Source: Nanobdellota archaeon | Lineage (GTDB): Archaea; Nanobdellota; Nanobdellia; Woesearchaeales; WJIZ01 | Reading direction: 5' to 3' | Assembly: GCA_023140175.1 (NCBI GenBank) | Contig: JAGLMD010000085.1 | Location: 1 to 36,879, forward strand | DNA length: 36,879 bases | Shown here: piece by piece, positions 6,305 through 13,535 of the stretch | Layout of the letters: every line of letters begins with the position of its first letter | Numbering within the stretch: position 1 is the first letter of the stretch | The notes under the pieces: generated by a model | The model's database searches: none | Seen by the model: the letters and a program-made list of their open reading frames with translations, nothing else | Told to the model about the DNA's origin: nothing | Translations under genes and position numbers: made by a program

Positions 6305-7546
6305 TTATTTCTTTTTAACAATAACATCAATTATCCTGTTGTTTTCTACTCTGTTAATTGTTATTACAATTTTTTTTAGTTCTATCTCCTCTTCTTCTTC
6401 GGGGATTCTCCCTATTTTCTTCAGAATATAGCCCGATAGTGTATCATAATCTTCACAAACCTTGAGATCTGTCTTGAGCTCCTTGTTTATGTCTTCAATA
6501 TCTGCTTTGCCAAGTACTTTGTATATGTTCTTGTCAAGCTTTCTTATTCCTGGTTCAAATTTCTCTGTTTCATCTACTATCTCGCCAACAATCTCTTCAA
6601 GAATATCTTCTACTGTAATAATTCCGGAAGTGCTGCCATGCTCATCTACAATTATCGCCATATGTTGTTTTTTCTTCTGGAACAATTTCAACATTTCATC
6701 AATCTTTTTTGTATCCGGAACAAAGAGTGGTTTCCTCATCAGCTTTTCTATACTGATGTCAAATTTTTTCTTTTTGATATATTCTAAAGCATCTTTGAAA
6801 TAGAAAGTTCCCACAATCTTGTCTTTATTTTCTTCATATACCGGGAATCTGCTGTGGTGCTTTTTATCTATAAGATCCAGTGCAGCTTTAAGATCATACT
6901 TCGCATTAAGCATAATCATATCTGTCCTAGGCACTTTTATCTCATCAACATCAATGTCGTCAAATTTAAAGATTCTCTGTATCATCTCTTTCTCTTCTTT
7001 ATCTATGCCGCCTTCTTCCTTGGCTATGTCAACTATGTTCTTTATCTCTTCTTCGGTGATCTTTGGCCTTACAGGCTGCACCCTGAATATCTTCACAGTA
7101 ATGAAATCGAAGATTATGATTAAGGGATATAATATGATGCTCAGGGTGTAAATTGCAGGGGCTATGAAGAGGGATATCTTATCTGAATGGGTTGTGGCAA
7201 GATTTTTTGGGACTATCTCCCCAAATACCAGGATAAGAAATGTCATTATCCCTGTTGCATATGCCAATGGATTGTTCTCAGGCCATATTCTTATTGCAAG
7301 GCCTGCAGCGAAGGCAGAGGCCCCGATATTTACCACATTATTGCATATAAGCAATGTTATAAGCATCTTATGGGGGTTGTCTTTAAGTTTCTTTAAGGAA
7401 TTGCTGCCCCTCGCATTCTTTTTTGTGAAAAGCCTTATCTTAAATCTTGATAATGAGATCAAGGCTGTTTCAGATGCAGAAAAGATTCCACTAAGTGCTA
7501 TATATACTACTAAGATCAATACCTCATTTACAGTTATATCTATCAT
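6305..7546 (-). CDS. CNNM/CorC (HlyC)-type membrane protein with CBS pair
   Basis: Protein of 413 residues. The N-terminal DUF21/CNNM membrane domain covers about residues 1-190: LSGIFSASETALISLSR, then LLICNNVVNIGASA and FGEIVPKNLATTHSDKI. Two CBS domains follow, around VPRTDMIMLNAKYDLKAAL and LMRKPLFVPDTKKIDEML, then EHGSTSGIITVEDILEEIVG. A C-terminal CorC_HlyC domain includes DTLSGYIL. Members of the family are linked to Mg2+/Co2+ export and regulated by nucleotides bound at the CBS pair. The substrate here is inferred only. Confidence 0.92.
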   Translation of the reverse strand: MIDITVNEVLILVVYIALSGIFSASETALISLSRFKIRLFTKKNARGSNSLKKLKDNPHKMLITLLICNNVVNIGASAFAAGLAIRIWPENNPLAYATGIMTFLILVFGEIVPKNLATTHSDKISLFIAPAIYTLSIILYPLIIIFDFITVKIFRVQPVRPKITEEEIKNIVDIAKEEGGIDKEEKEMIQRIFKFDDIDVDEIKVPRTDMIMLNAKYDLKAALDLIDKKHHSRFPVYEENKDKIVGTFYFKDALEYIKKKKFDISIEKLMRKPLFVPDTKKIDEMLKLFQKKKQHMAIIVDEHGSTSGIITVEDILEEIVGEIVDETEKFEPGIRKLDKNIYKVLGKADIEDINKELKTDLKVCEDYDTLSGYILKKIGRIPEEEEEIELKKIVITINRVENNRIIDVIVKKK

Positions 7547-7595
7547 AGAGACAATTTAAATTAAATTGTATTTAAATTATTCTATTTCAGTTCTC

Positions 7596-7614
7596 TGTTA
7601 CCTTAACGGGTGCT
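7596..7614 (+). repeat. Left 19-bp inverted repeat of the cassette
   Basis: TGTTACCTTAACGGGTGCT is matched on the opposite strand at 10204-10222 with a single difference (G/A at position 17). It begins 3 bases after the left copy of CTATTTCAGTT. The 16 leading bases are identical in both copies, which is very unlikely by chance over 2.6 kb. Confidence 0.85.
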
Positions 7615-7783
7615 GAGAGCATAAAAAAATTAGTTCTTCTTTTTCTTTGGCTTATCCAATAAGCAGACTTGCATTTTAGGCATAAGATTGGATATTCTTT
7701 TCTCCTTCTGAGGTTGCTATTCCTGAATTAAATTTAGGAATAAATAAATGGTTGGATTTAATAAAATTGAGTAAGATCTAAAA
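7615..7783. other. Gene-free end of the cassette
   Basis: No convincing gene was found. On the minus strand there is a short open stretch containing CLKCKSAYW with basic surroundings, perhaps a scrap of a zinc-binding protein, but it has no clear start. The region is AT-rich and would be the 3' trailer of the radical SAM transcript. Confidence 0.4.
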
Positions 7784-8767
7784 TTATTTTCTATGCAAAC
7801 ATTTCTCTAAATTATATCTTCTACCGGGACATAAATCGCAACTAGGGTCAACTGATTTTTCCCTTAAATTTCTTAAAGACGGGCTATTCCAAATTTCTTC
7901 AAGACGTTCGCTTCTTGTATTACCCGCAATAATATCTCTACTAAAACAATGCCAAACATCTCCGTTATAATTCACAAAAAGAGTATAATGGTCAATGTCA
8001 CAGGCAGAACCGTCAAAATAAGCTCTTTCTCCTGCCAACTCAGGAAATTCTGTTCTTAATCTTTCTGAAAGTTTCTGTTTCTGTTTATCACCCAATTCTA
8101 GTCTATCATGATTATTTATAGCTCTTCCTCTCCAAAGCAAACTTTCAACCATTGGATAAATATTATTGTCAATACAATATCTGATTAATTCAGGAACTTC
8201 ATCATAAACTTGTTTACAAATTAAAATATCAACTCCCAATCTTGTCGATTTAGTTTCATTTAATCCAGCATCTAATAAATGTTGAAAACCAGTATAAATT
8301 TTCTCAGCAGATCCTTTTACATTCGTCAATTCTTCTAAAGTTTGCGGATTTCTTGATTTAATACTTGTAACTACAGACAAATCTAAATCCTTTATTCTTT
8401 CAGCAATTTCTCTTGTTACTAAACTAGCATTTGTAAACATTACAGAATACAAGCCTAATTCATTAGAATACTCAATTAATGGAAATAATTTTTTATCTAA
8501 TAATGGCTCGCCTGCCCCAAAAAATAAAGTGCTTCTGACTCCTAATTCTTTACTTTGCTGAATTAAATCTTTGTATTCCTCTAAAGATAATTGTTCGTTT
8601 CTATGACTTTTTTTTGAATCCAGAAAACAAAAAATACAATCAAGATTGCATGCAGTATCTAGATATAGAGATAATAAAAGAGGCTGGTTTCTACCTAAAG
8701 CTTCTCTTTTTTCTTTTTCAGTTCTTTCCAATCCCTTAAGTATAGGAATTTTTGACATTTTAATCAT
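7784..8767 (-). CDS. Radical SAM/SPASM domain protein
   Basis: Counting from the ATG at 8767, CNLDCIFC (C40, C44, C47) is the CxxxCxxC 4Fe-4S cluster motif of radical SAM enzymes. LFFGAGEPLL is the GGE-like SAM motif. The C-terminal part has a SPASM-like set of cysteines (GSACDID, VWHCFS, CDLCPG and a last Cys near the end) for an auxiliary cluster. SPASM proteins often modify peptides or enzymes, but the substrate here is unknown. The ATG at 8767 overlaps the methyltransferase stop as ATGATTAA; a TTG at 8779 is possible but less likely. Confidence 0.88.
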   Translation of the reverse strand: MIKMSKIPILKGLERTEKEKREALGRNQPLLLSLYLDTACNLDCIFCFLDSKKSHRNEQLSLEEYKDLIQQSKELGVRSTLFFGAGEPLLDKKLFPLIEYSNELGLYSVMFTNASLVTREIAERIKDLDLSVVTSIKSRNPQTLEELTNVKGSAEKIYTGFQHLLDAGLNETKSTRLGVDILICKQVYDEVPELIRYCIDNNIYPMVESLLWRGRAINNHDRLELGDKQKQKLSERLRTEFPELAGERAYFDGSACDIDHYTLFVNYNGDVWHCFSRDIIAGNTRSERLEEIWNSPSLRNLREKSVDPSCDLCPGRRYNLEKCLHRK

Positions 8768-9428
8768 CTTTTCTCGCAATTACAAAATAACTAATATCAT
8801 TGAGTGGCTCTATTTCTCCTTTCAATCCGCAAACTTGTAGCCATGCTTCTAAATCTCTTACAGAAAATCTTTGAGAAACCAACCCTTCTCTTGTATAAAT
8901 CCTGTCGTTTTCTTCTCTTGATATATTTAGACCTAGCTTCTGATATGTATCATATTGTACATCTCTTGCTTTTTCAGAATAAACACTAATCAGTAATTTA
9001 CTCTGCGGTTGAAGAACTCTTTTTAATTCTAACAATGCTCTTTCCTTATTTGTATCAGTATTGGCTAAAGTGTTAAAAGCAAGAATTTCTAAATCGAAAT
9101 AAGTATCCTGAAAATGTGTTTGAGAAATATCTTCTTCATAAATTCTGATATTTGAATTGCCTTTAAATCTTTCAGAACAAAACCTTGCCATTGTTGGGCT
9201 ATAATCTATGCCAATTATTTTTTTACAATGAGGCATAATTGCTTCTATTATTCTACCTTTCCCGCAACCTGCTTCTAAAACTAAATCAGGATGATTTTCT
9301 TGGCAATATTGTATGATCCTTCCTTCTTCAGCTTGAAGATATTCCTTTAACTTTTCAGGAAGTAGGGTTTCATCTATTGACTCTGAATGATCTATCCAAA
9401 ATTCTTTAGTTGTTCTTCTTTCTAACAT
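8760..9428 (-). CDS. Class I SAM-dependent methyltransferase
   Basis: Protein of 222 residues with a Rossmann-type methyltransferase core. Motif I is VLEAGCGKGRI (about 50-60), the acidic end of the second strand is IIGIDYSPTMARF, and the motif II region is FDLEILAFNTLANT. LLELKRVLQPQSKLLISVYS matches the post-core strand of small-molecule methyltransferases. It overlaps the radical SAM gene by a few bases, so the two are translationally coupled and probably work on one substrate. The substrate cannot be read from the sequence. Confidence 0.88.
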   Translation of the reverse strand: MLERRTTKEFWIDHSESIDETLLPEKLKEYLQAEEGRIIQYCQENHPDLVLEAGCGKGRIIEAIMPHCKKIIGIDYSPTMARFCSERFKGNSNIRIYEEDISQTHFQDTYFDLEILAFNTLANTDTNKERALLELKRVLQPQSKLLISVYSEKARDVQYDTYQKLGLNISREENDRIYTREGLVSQRFSVRDLEAWLQVCGLKGEIEPLNDISYFVIARKDD

Positions 9429-9504
9429 TTTACCACTCTATTGTGAATACATACTAAGAACCATTTAGTTTTTTACCCATAAATATCAGGTTATTTAAGA
9501 AAAA

Positions 9505-10152
9505 TTACTTGAAAGAGGGAATTATCTTCTCTTCTGCTTTTCTAAGATGCTCTTGAAGTGTAGAAACAGAAACTTTCATTATTTTAGCTAGTTTTTCTAG
9601 ACCAACTTTTCTTGGAAATTTATAATAACCGTACTCAACAGCTAATTCAAATGCTCTTTTTTGTTTAGGAGAAAGCTTAGGCATTATATGGGGAAAATGA
9701 ATATCATCTAACTTAACTTTCTGAATTTTCAGTATATCTAATTTTAATTCTTTTTCTTTTTCTAAATTTTTGATAAATTTAGTTATAACTTCTCTTTTCC
9801 AAGAAGCAATTTCCCAATACTCATAACCCTCTTTGTCTACAAAAACAGGTTTAATAAAAAATATTTTTTGGTTCCAATGGGAAGTAGGAATTTTTTCTTT
9901 TTTTCTTTTTCCAATGAAGAAAACTGTATTTTTAGAAATTTCAAGATTGATAATTCTTTCATCTTTTTTGAGATTTTTCAAAAATTCCCTAACATTTTTT
10001 TCATTCCCTTCAATCGTATGCCTCTCTGAAGTATATTCATAATTTTTATCATGCCAGTTACCTAATGGCATTGAATAAGAGATACACTTAAATCTCTCAC
10101 ATCTATCTCCAATAGTACAATCATGCTTTATTTTTAGTTTTGTAACCCACAT
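9505..10152 (-). CDS. HTH_10 (Bat-type) transcriptional regulator
   Basis: Protein of 215 residues. The last 55 or so form an HTH_10 domain: LSPKQKRAFELAVEYGYYKF, PRKVGLEKLAKIMKVSVST and LQEHLRKAEEKI. This is the DNA-binding module of archaeal bacterio-opsin activator-like regulators. The N-terminal 150 residues include CTIGDRCERFKCISY, whose three cysteines could bind metal, and a mixed alpha/beta part that could be a sensor. It is the promoter-proximal gene of the cassette, 76 bases from the methyltransferase, and probably controls it. Confidence 0.85.
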   Translation of the reverse strand: MWVTKLKIKHDCTIGDRCERFKCISYSMPLGNWHDKNYEYTSERHTIEGNEKNVREFLKNLKKDERIINLEISKNTVFFIGKRKKEKIPTSHWNQKIFFIKPVFVDKEGYEYWEIASWKREVITKFIKNLEKEKELKLDILKIQKVKLDDIHFPHIMPKLSPKQKRAFELAVEYGYYKFPRKVGLEKLAKIMKVSVSTLQEHLRKAEEKIIPSFK

Positions 10153-10183
10153 ATTAACCCGTAATATTCAGGTATTCAAATAT

Positions 10184-10240
10184 TTAACTGAAAATAGCTA
10201 TGCAGTACCCGTTAAGGTAACAATGCACTATTTCAGTTAA
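10184..10240. repeat. Right cassette boundary: inverted repeat inside a larger palindrome
   Basis: The core at 10204-10222 is the reverse complement of the left 19-bp repeat. It is framed by inverted arms, TTAACTGAAAATAG (10184-10197) and CTATTTCAGTTAA (10228-10240), complementary except for one extra A. Arm-core-arm symmetry resembles a recombinase or regulator site. It also sits between the HTH_10 promoter and the next gene's promoter. Confidence 0.7.
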
Positions 10241-10272
10241 TTTTAAATATTGCTTATTTATTGAAAATGCAT

Positions 10273-10371
10273 ATGGCTGAAACATCTAAGAGGGTATGTA
10301 AAAAATGCGAGTATGAGCTAGAGGAAGAAGATGTATCCTGTCCAATGTGTGGAGAGGACTATGATAAGTAA
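10273..10371 (+). CDS. Small zinc-ribbon protein
   Basis: A 32-residue protein with two zinc-knuckle pairs, VCKKCEYELE and VSCPMCGEDY, which would hold one zinc. A TATA-like TTTTAAATA is centred about 27 bases before the ATG at 10273, so a leaderless message starting there fits; an in-frame ATG at 10267 is an alternative. Such tiny CPxCG proteins are common in archaea and often go unannotated. It resembles half of a double zinc ribbon. The function is unknown. Confidence 0.65.
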   Translation: MAETSKRVCKKCEYELEEEDVSCPMCGEDYDK

Positions 10372-10414
10372 TAATATAGCAATGATTAAAAACCCTTTTT
10401 AATTCTTGACAGTT

Positions 10415-10909
10415 ATGAGATTTAAGTGCAATAAGAAAGAAGAATGCAAGTTCTGTGCAGAATGCTGCAGATTCAGGGAAAAGACTGATTTTAATGAGAA
10501 AGAAGAATCAGATATAAAGAGGGCCTTATTTGCGAAGACAGGAACACTTTACCTGTATCCTTTTTCAAGATATACAATAAATATCACAGCTGAGGAGAAG
10601 AAGATACTTGAAGAAGGGGCAAAGAAAAAAGAAATAGAGATTAATATTTTGCCTAAAAAGATATTCATAACTGATGAGGGCATAATCATCTATGATTATT
10701 TTATTGATGCAGATGTATGCCCTTTTTTGACAGCTGATAATAAATGCTCAATATATGAGAAAAGGCCTTTGATATGCAGGCAATTTCCGAATATTGGATA
10801 TGACAATAGTGATTTTCTTTCTTTCAAGAACAGCCATAATATAATCAAGGTTAATTATGACAAGTGCCTGGAATATGTAAAGGAGAAGTTAGTCACATCT
10901 TCTCGATGA
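10415..10909 (+). CDS. YkgJ-type cysteine-cluster protein
   Basis: Protein of 165 residues from the ATG at 10415 (an in-frame TTG lies 9 bases upstream). CKFCAECCRF near the N-terminus and CPFLTADNKCSIYEKRP followed by LICRQFP near residue 110 give the Cys pattern of the YkgJ/Fe-S-oxidoreductase-like family (CxxCxxCC and CxxL...CxIYxxRPxxCR). The cysteines probably bind a metal or iron-sulfur cluster; no reaction is established for the family. The 3' end overlaps argS by 17 bases, tail to tail. Confidence 0.88.
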   Translation: MRFKCNKKEECKFCAECCRFREKTDFNEKEESDIKRALFAKTGTLYLYPFSRYTINITAEEKKILEEGAKKKEIEINILPKKIFITDEGIIIYDYFIDADVCPFLTADNKCSIYEKRPLICRQFPNIGYDNSDFLSFKNSHNIIKVNYDKCLEYVKEKLVTSSR

Positions 10910-12563
10910 CTTCTATGCCAATCAAGGATAAACAATTTTTTATCACCTGCTTTACAGAATCTATTAAGATGAGCCTTGCTTGTTTTAATTTTTCATTGTC
11001 TGCATTCAGGACAGGACAGTTATGGTAGAATTCTGAGAACTTTTTAGTTACTACATATACATAATTTGCTATAATATGCGGGCTAAGCTCTTTTATGGCA
11101 TGATCTACTGTTTCAGGCATTTCTGCCAATAGTTTGGCTAATTCAAATTCTATATCTTCTACAAGCAATGATGTGTCTGCATTTTTTGGAACATCTTTTT
11201 TGTACTTCCTGAAGATTGAGCATATTCTTGCGTAGCTATATTGGAGATAAGGGCCTGATTCACCTTCAAAGCTTAAAGCAGATGACCAGTCAAAATTTAC
11301 ATTTTTCTCGTTTCCTACTTTCAGGATAGCGTATTTTACAGCACTATAAGCTATTGCTTTTGCTGTTTTCTCATCAACTTTTTCATGCCTTTTCGAGATC
11401 TCTTCTTTGGCTTTTGAAACAGCCTCTTTCATGAAATCTTCCAGCAGGATGACATTGCCTTTTCTTGTTGACATCTTGGCATCTGTCAAAAGAACAAATG
11501 AATAGTGTAATGCTTCAGGGGCTTTGTATCCAAGCAGATCAAGTGCAGCCTTAAGCTGCTGGAAATAAAGCTTCTGGTCTTCACCAAGAACAATAATATT
11601 TTTCTGCGGCTTAGAACTTATCTTGTCAATAGTGTAAGCCAAGTCTCTTAAGGGGTATAATGATGTCTTATCAGCTCTTGTAAGAACCAGAAAAGGGGCT
11701 TTCATAGGGAGCTTGTACTCTTCCTGATTGAGGACAAGCCTTTCATCATCATCTTCAAACAGTTTTTTTGTTTTTTTTAAGTGTGCAAGTATCTCCTCTG
11801 TGCGCTTGTTCCAGAGATAGTCTGATTCATAATCAAAGCTGTCATATTTTATGTTTAATTCCCGGAATAAAGCATTTTGGCCTTTTATGCAGGTATCAAC
11901 CAGATCTCTAAATTCTTTTTTTACTTTCTTATCGCCTTGTTCAAGCTTATGGAGCAGCTCAAAGACATCTTTCTCAAGCTCGGGCTTTTCTTTGATTTTA
12001 TTGTTTATCTTAACATAAAGATTTAGTAATTCATTAAAGCTGACTTTGTTCTTGCCTTTTGCTCCAAGAACTAAGATAGCTATCTGTTTGCCTACATCAT
12101 TGACAAAGTAATGCACTTCGGTTTTGTAGCCTTCGAATTTGAGAAGCCTTACTATTGTATCACCTATCAGCGCATTTCTGGCCCTGCCTACATGAGGAGA
12201 TGCATTTGGGTTTATGCTTGTATGCTCAATCAGGGCTTTTTTCCCTTTTCCCTGCATAGATGAGCCATAAGAATCTTTTTTCTTTGTTATCTCATCTATT
12301 GTGTCTTTGATTAATGTATTTTTATCGATAAAGAAATTGAGATAAGGGCCTTTTGTCTCTATCCTATCTATAAAAGAAGGTTTTTTTATCTTTTGTTTTA
12401 GTTCTTCAGCAATCTCTATTGGATTTTTCTTCAGCTGTTTTGCGAACGGAAAACAAGGCAGGGCGAAATCTCCAAAGCTTGAGTCTGGAGGACTAGATAG
12501 TTCTATTTCTGCATTGAGCTGTTTTTTTATCAATGCTATTATCTTTTTCTTATAATTTTGCAT
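10893..12563 (-). CDS. argS: Arginyl-tRNA synthetase
   Basis: A class I synthetase of 556 residues that charges tRNA-Arg. The N-terminal Arg-specific domain includes SSFGDFALPCFPFAKQLKK. The ATP-binding HIGH motif appears as SPHVGRARNALIGD, and the KMSKS loop as KMSTRKGNVI. SGPYLQYSYARICSIFRKY begins the C-terminal DALR anticodon-binding domain. Length is normal for the family. It is monocistronic here. Confidence 0.96.
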   Translation of the reverse strand: MQNYKKKIIALIKKQLNAEIELSSPPDSSFGDFALPCFPFAKQLKKNPIEIAEELKQKIKKPSFIDRIETKGPYLNFFIDKNTLIKDTIDEITKKKDSYGSSMQGKGKKALIEHTSINPNASPHVGRARNALIGDTIVRLLKFEGYKTEVHYFVNDVGKQIAILVLGAKGKNKVSFNELLNLYVKINNKIKEKPELEKDVFELLHKLEQGDKKVKKEFRDLVDTCIKGQNALFRELNIKYDSFDYESDYLWNKRTEEILAHLKKTKKLFEDDDERLVLNQEEYKLPMKAPFLVLTRADKTSLYPLRDLAYTIDKISSKPQKNIIVLGEDQKLYFQQLKAALDLLGYKAPEALHYSFVLLTDAKMSTRKGNVILLEDFMKEAVSKAKEEISKRHEKVDEKTAKAIAYSAVKYAILKVGNEKNVNFDWSSALSFEGESGPYLQYSYARICSIFRKYKKDVPKNADTSLLVEDIEFELAKLLAEMPETVDHAIKELSPHIIANYVYVVTKKFSEFYHNCPVLNADNEKLKQARLILIDSVKQVIKNCLSLIGIEVIEKM

Positions 12564-12646
12564 ATTTCTGTTTAGAGAGATAGTATTTATTAATGTTTTG
12601 ACTTGGAATTACATCCATAATAACTTTCGGTGAGGAGATATGGAGA

Positions 12647-13432
12647 TTATAGCCTATATGTAGTAACTTTTTCCCTGATTTTATCCTTTGTCCTTTCCAT
12701 AGTTGAGATTGATTTGATTAAATAATTTGGATTTTCTCTGACAAAATTATAAAGTGCTCTTATCGCTTCAGGTTTTTGCTCATCGGAAAGTTGCTTATAA
12801 TCAAATAACTCCCTTAGCATCCAAGCCATTTTCTTGCGTTTAAGTTGTGTTGTTGTTCCAAGTAATACTCCTTTACCATAATCCATTCCTATTGAATGCA
12901 GGTATTGAACATTGGCATTTATTGTCTGAGGATGAGTTCCTAATAGCGATGGATAGTTTGTTAGTAATTCCCTGCCGGATGCTCTGTCTTGATATTCTTT
13001 TCTCAATAATCCAATATGGCCTCTATAGTTTCTCTCAATAGTCTCAGGATTCATTCCTAGCAATTGAGCTTGTGATGCTATCTTCTCATCTTTCAATCCA
13101 AGAGACGATAACCTTTGATAATTCCTCTCAATAGTCTCAGGATTCATTCCTAGCAAATGAGCAAGTGTAACTATCTTCTCATCTTTCAGCCCAAGAGACG
13201 ATAACCTTTGATAATTCCTCTCAATAGTCTCAGGATTCAATGACAGCAATTCAGCATTTGATGCTATTTTATCATTTGTTAATCCTTTATTTTTTAGAAA
13301 CTCATAAACCTTTCTGACAGAGTCTTCAGTAGCGTTTGGACTATTTAGTATCCAATCTATTGAAAAATTAGGGACATCTACATCAGGCAGTAATTCATTT
13401 ACTATTGCATCCAAGTTGCCTTTGGCTATCAT
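12647..13432 (-). CDS. mTERF-like helical repeat protein
   Basis: Protein of 261 residues. Residues 50-142 hold three 31-residue repeats of the type GLKDEKI...LLGMNPETIERN followed by YQRLSSL. Further, more diverged units follow (NYPSLLGTHPQTINANVQ). The LGL-x-DEKI and NPETI pattern resembles mTERF repeats, the nucleic-acid-binding helical solenoid of mitochondrial and chloroplast transcription factors. Two of the repeats are nearly identical in DNA. The C-terminal 80 residues are basic. A nucleic-acid-binding role is inference. It is divergent from the metallopeptidase gene. Confidence 0.6.
   Translation of the reverse strand: MIAKGNLDAIVNELLPDVDVPNFSIDWILNSPNATEDSVRKVYEFLKNKGLTNDKIASNAELLSLNPETIERNYQRLSSLGLKDEKIVTLAHLLGMNPETIERNYQRLSSLGLKDEKIASQAQLLGMNPETIERNYRGHIGLLRKEYQDRASGRELLTNYPSLLGTHPQTINANVQYLHSIGMDYGKGVLLGTTTQLKRKKMAWMLRELFDYKQLSDEQKPEAIRALYNFVRENPNYLIKSISTMERTKDKIREKVTTYRL
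13007..13285. repeat. 93-bp tandem repeats in the mTERF-like gene
   Basis: Units at 13285-13193, 13192-13100 and 13099-13007 (minus strand) each encode 31 residues. A block of about 40 bases around CTCAATAGTCTCAGGATTCA is almost identical between units, so duplication is recent. The last unit diverges at its end. Confidence 0.85.
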
Positions 13433-13535
13433 ATAAATGTGAACAATTCCAAGATTTATAAATGTTTCTATATGTTACTACTATATAATGATTAAATAAG
13501 AAAGATTTATAAATAAAGTCTTTTTAGCAGGTATC
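13433..13535. promoter_or_regulatory. Divergent promoter region
   Basis: TTTATAAAT at about 13457-13465 suits the minus-strand mTERF-like gene. TTTATAAATAAA at about 13503-13514 lies some 25 bases before the plus-strand start at 13536. Between them is GTTACTACTATATAA, which on the minus strand contains TAGTAAC, a heptamer also found upstream of two other accessory genes in the window. Confidence 0.5.

Larger units (their letters stand above)
7582..10238. mobile_element. Putative gene cassette bounded by inverted and direct repeats
   Basis: A segment of about 2.6 kb holds three minus-strand genes (radical SAM, methyltransferase, HTH_10). It is bounded by 19-bp inverted repeats at 7596-7614 and 10204-10222 that differ at one base. 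Just outside them an 11-bp direct repeat, CTATTTCAGTT, occurs at 7582-7592 and 10228-10238. The genes look more AT-rich than the flanking housekeeping genes. No recombinase or transposase is inside. The layout suggests a transferred or recombinase-mobilised unit; alternatively the repeats are operators. Confidence 0.5.

Noticed and set aside
7582-7614. Perfect transposon target-site duplication at the cassette ends
   Set aside because: The 11-bp direct repeats are 3 and 5 bases away from the inverted repeats and a third, inverted copy lies inside the right end, so a simple duplication made by a DDE transposase is not supported.
10406-10414. TTG start for the YkgJ-like protein
   Set aside because: An ATG 9 bases downstream gives a normal N-terminus right before the conserved cysteines, and the TTG has no ribosome site.
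13007-13285. Possible CRISPR array (repeats 93 bases apart)
   Set aside because: The sequence between repeats is also similar, the period is a multiple of three, and the whole lies in one protein-coding frame.
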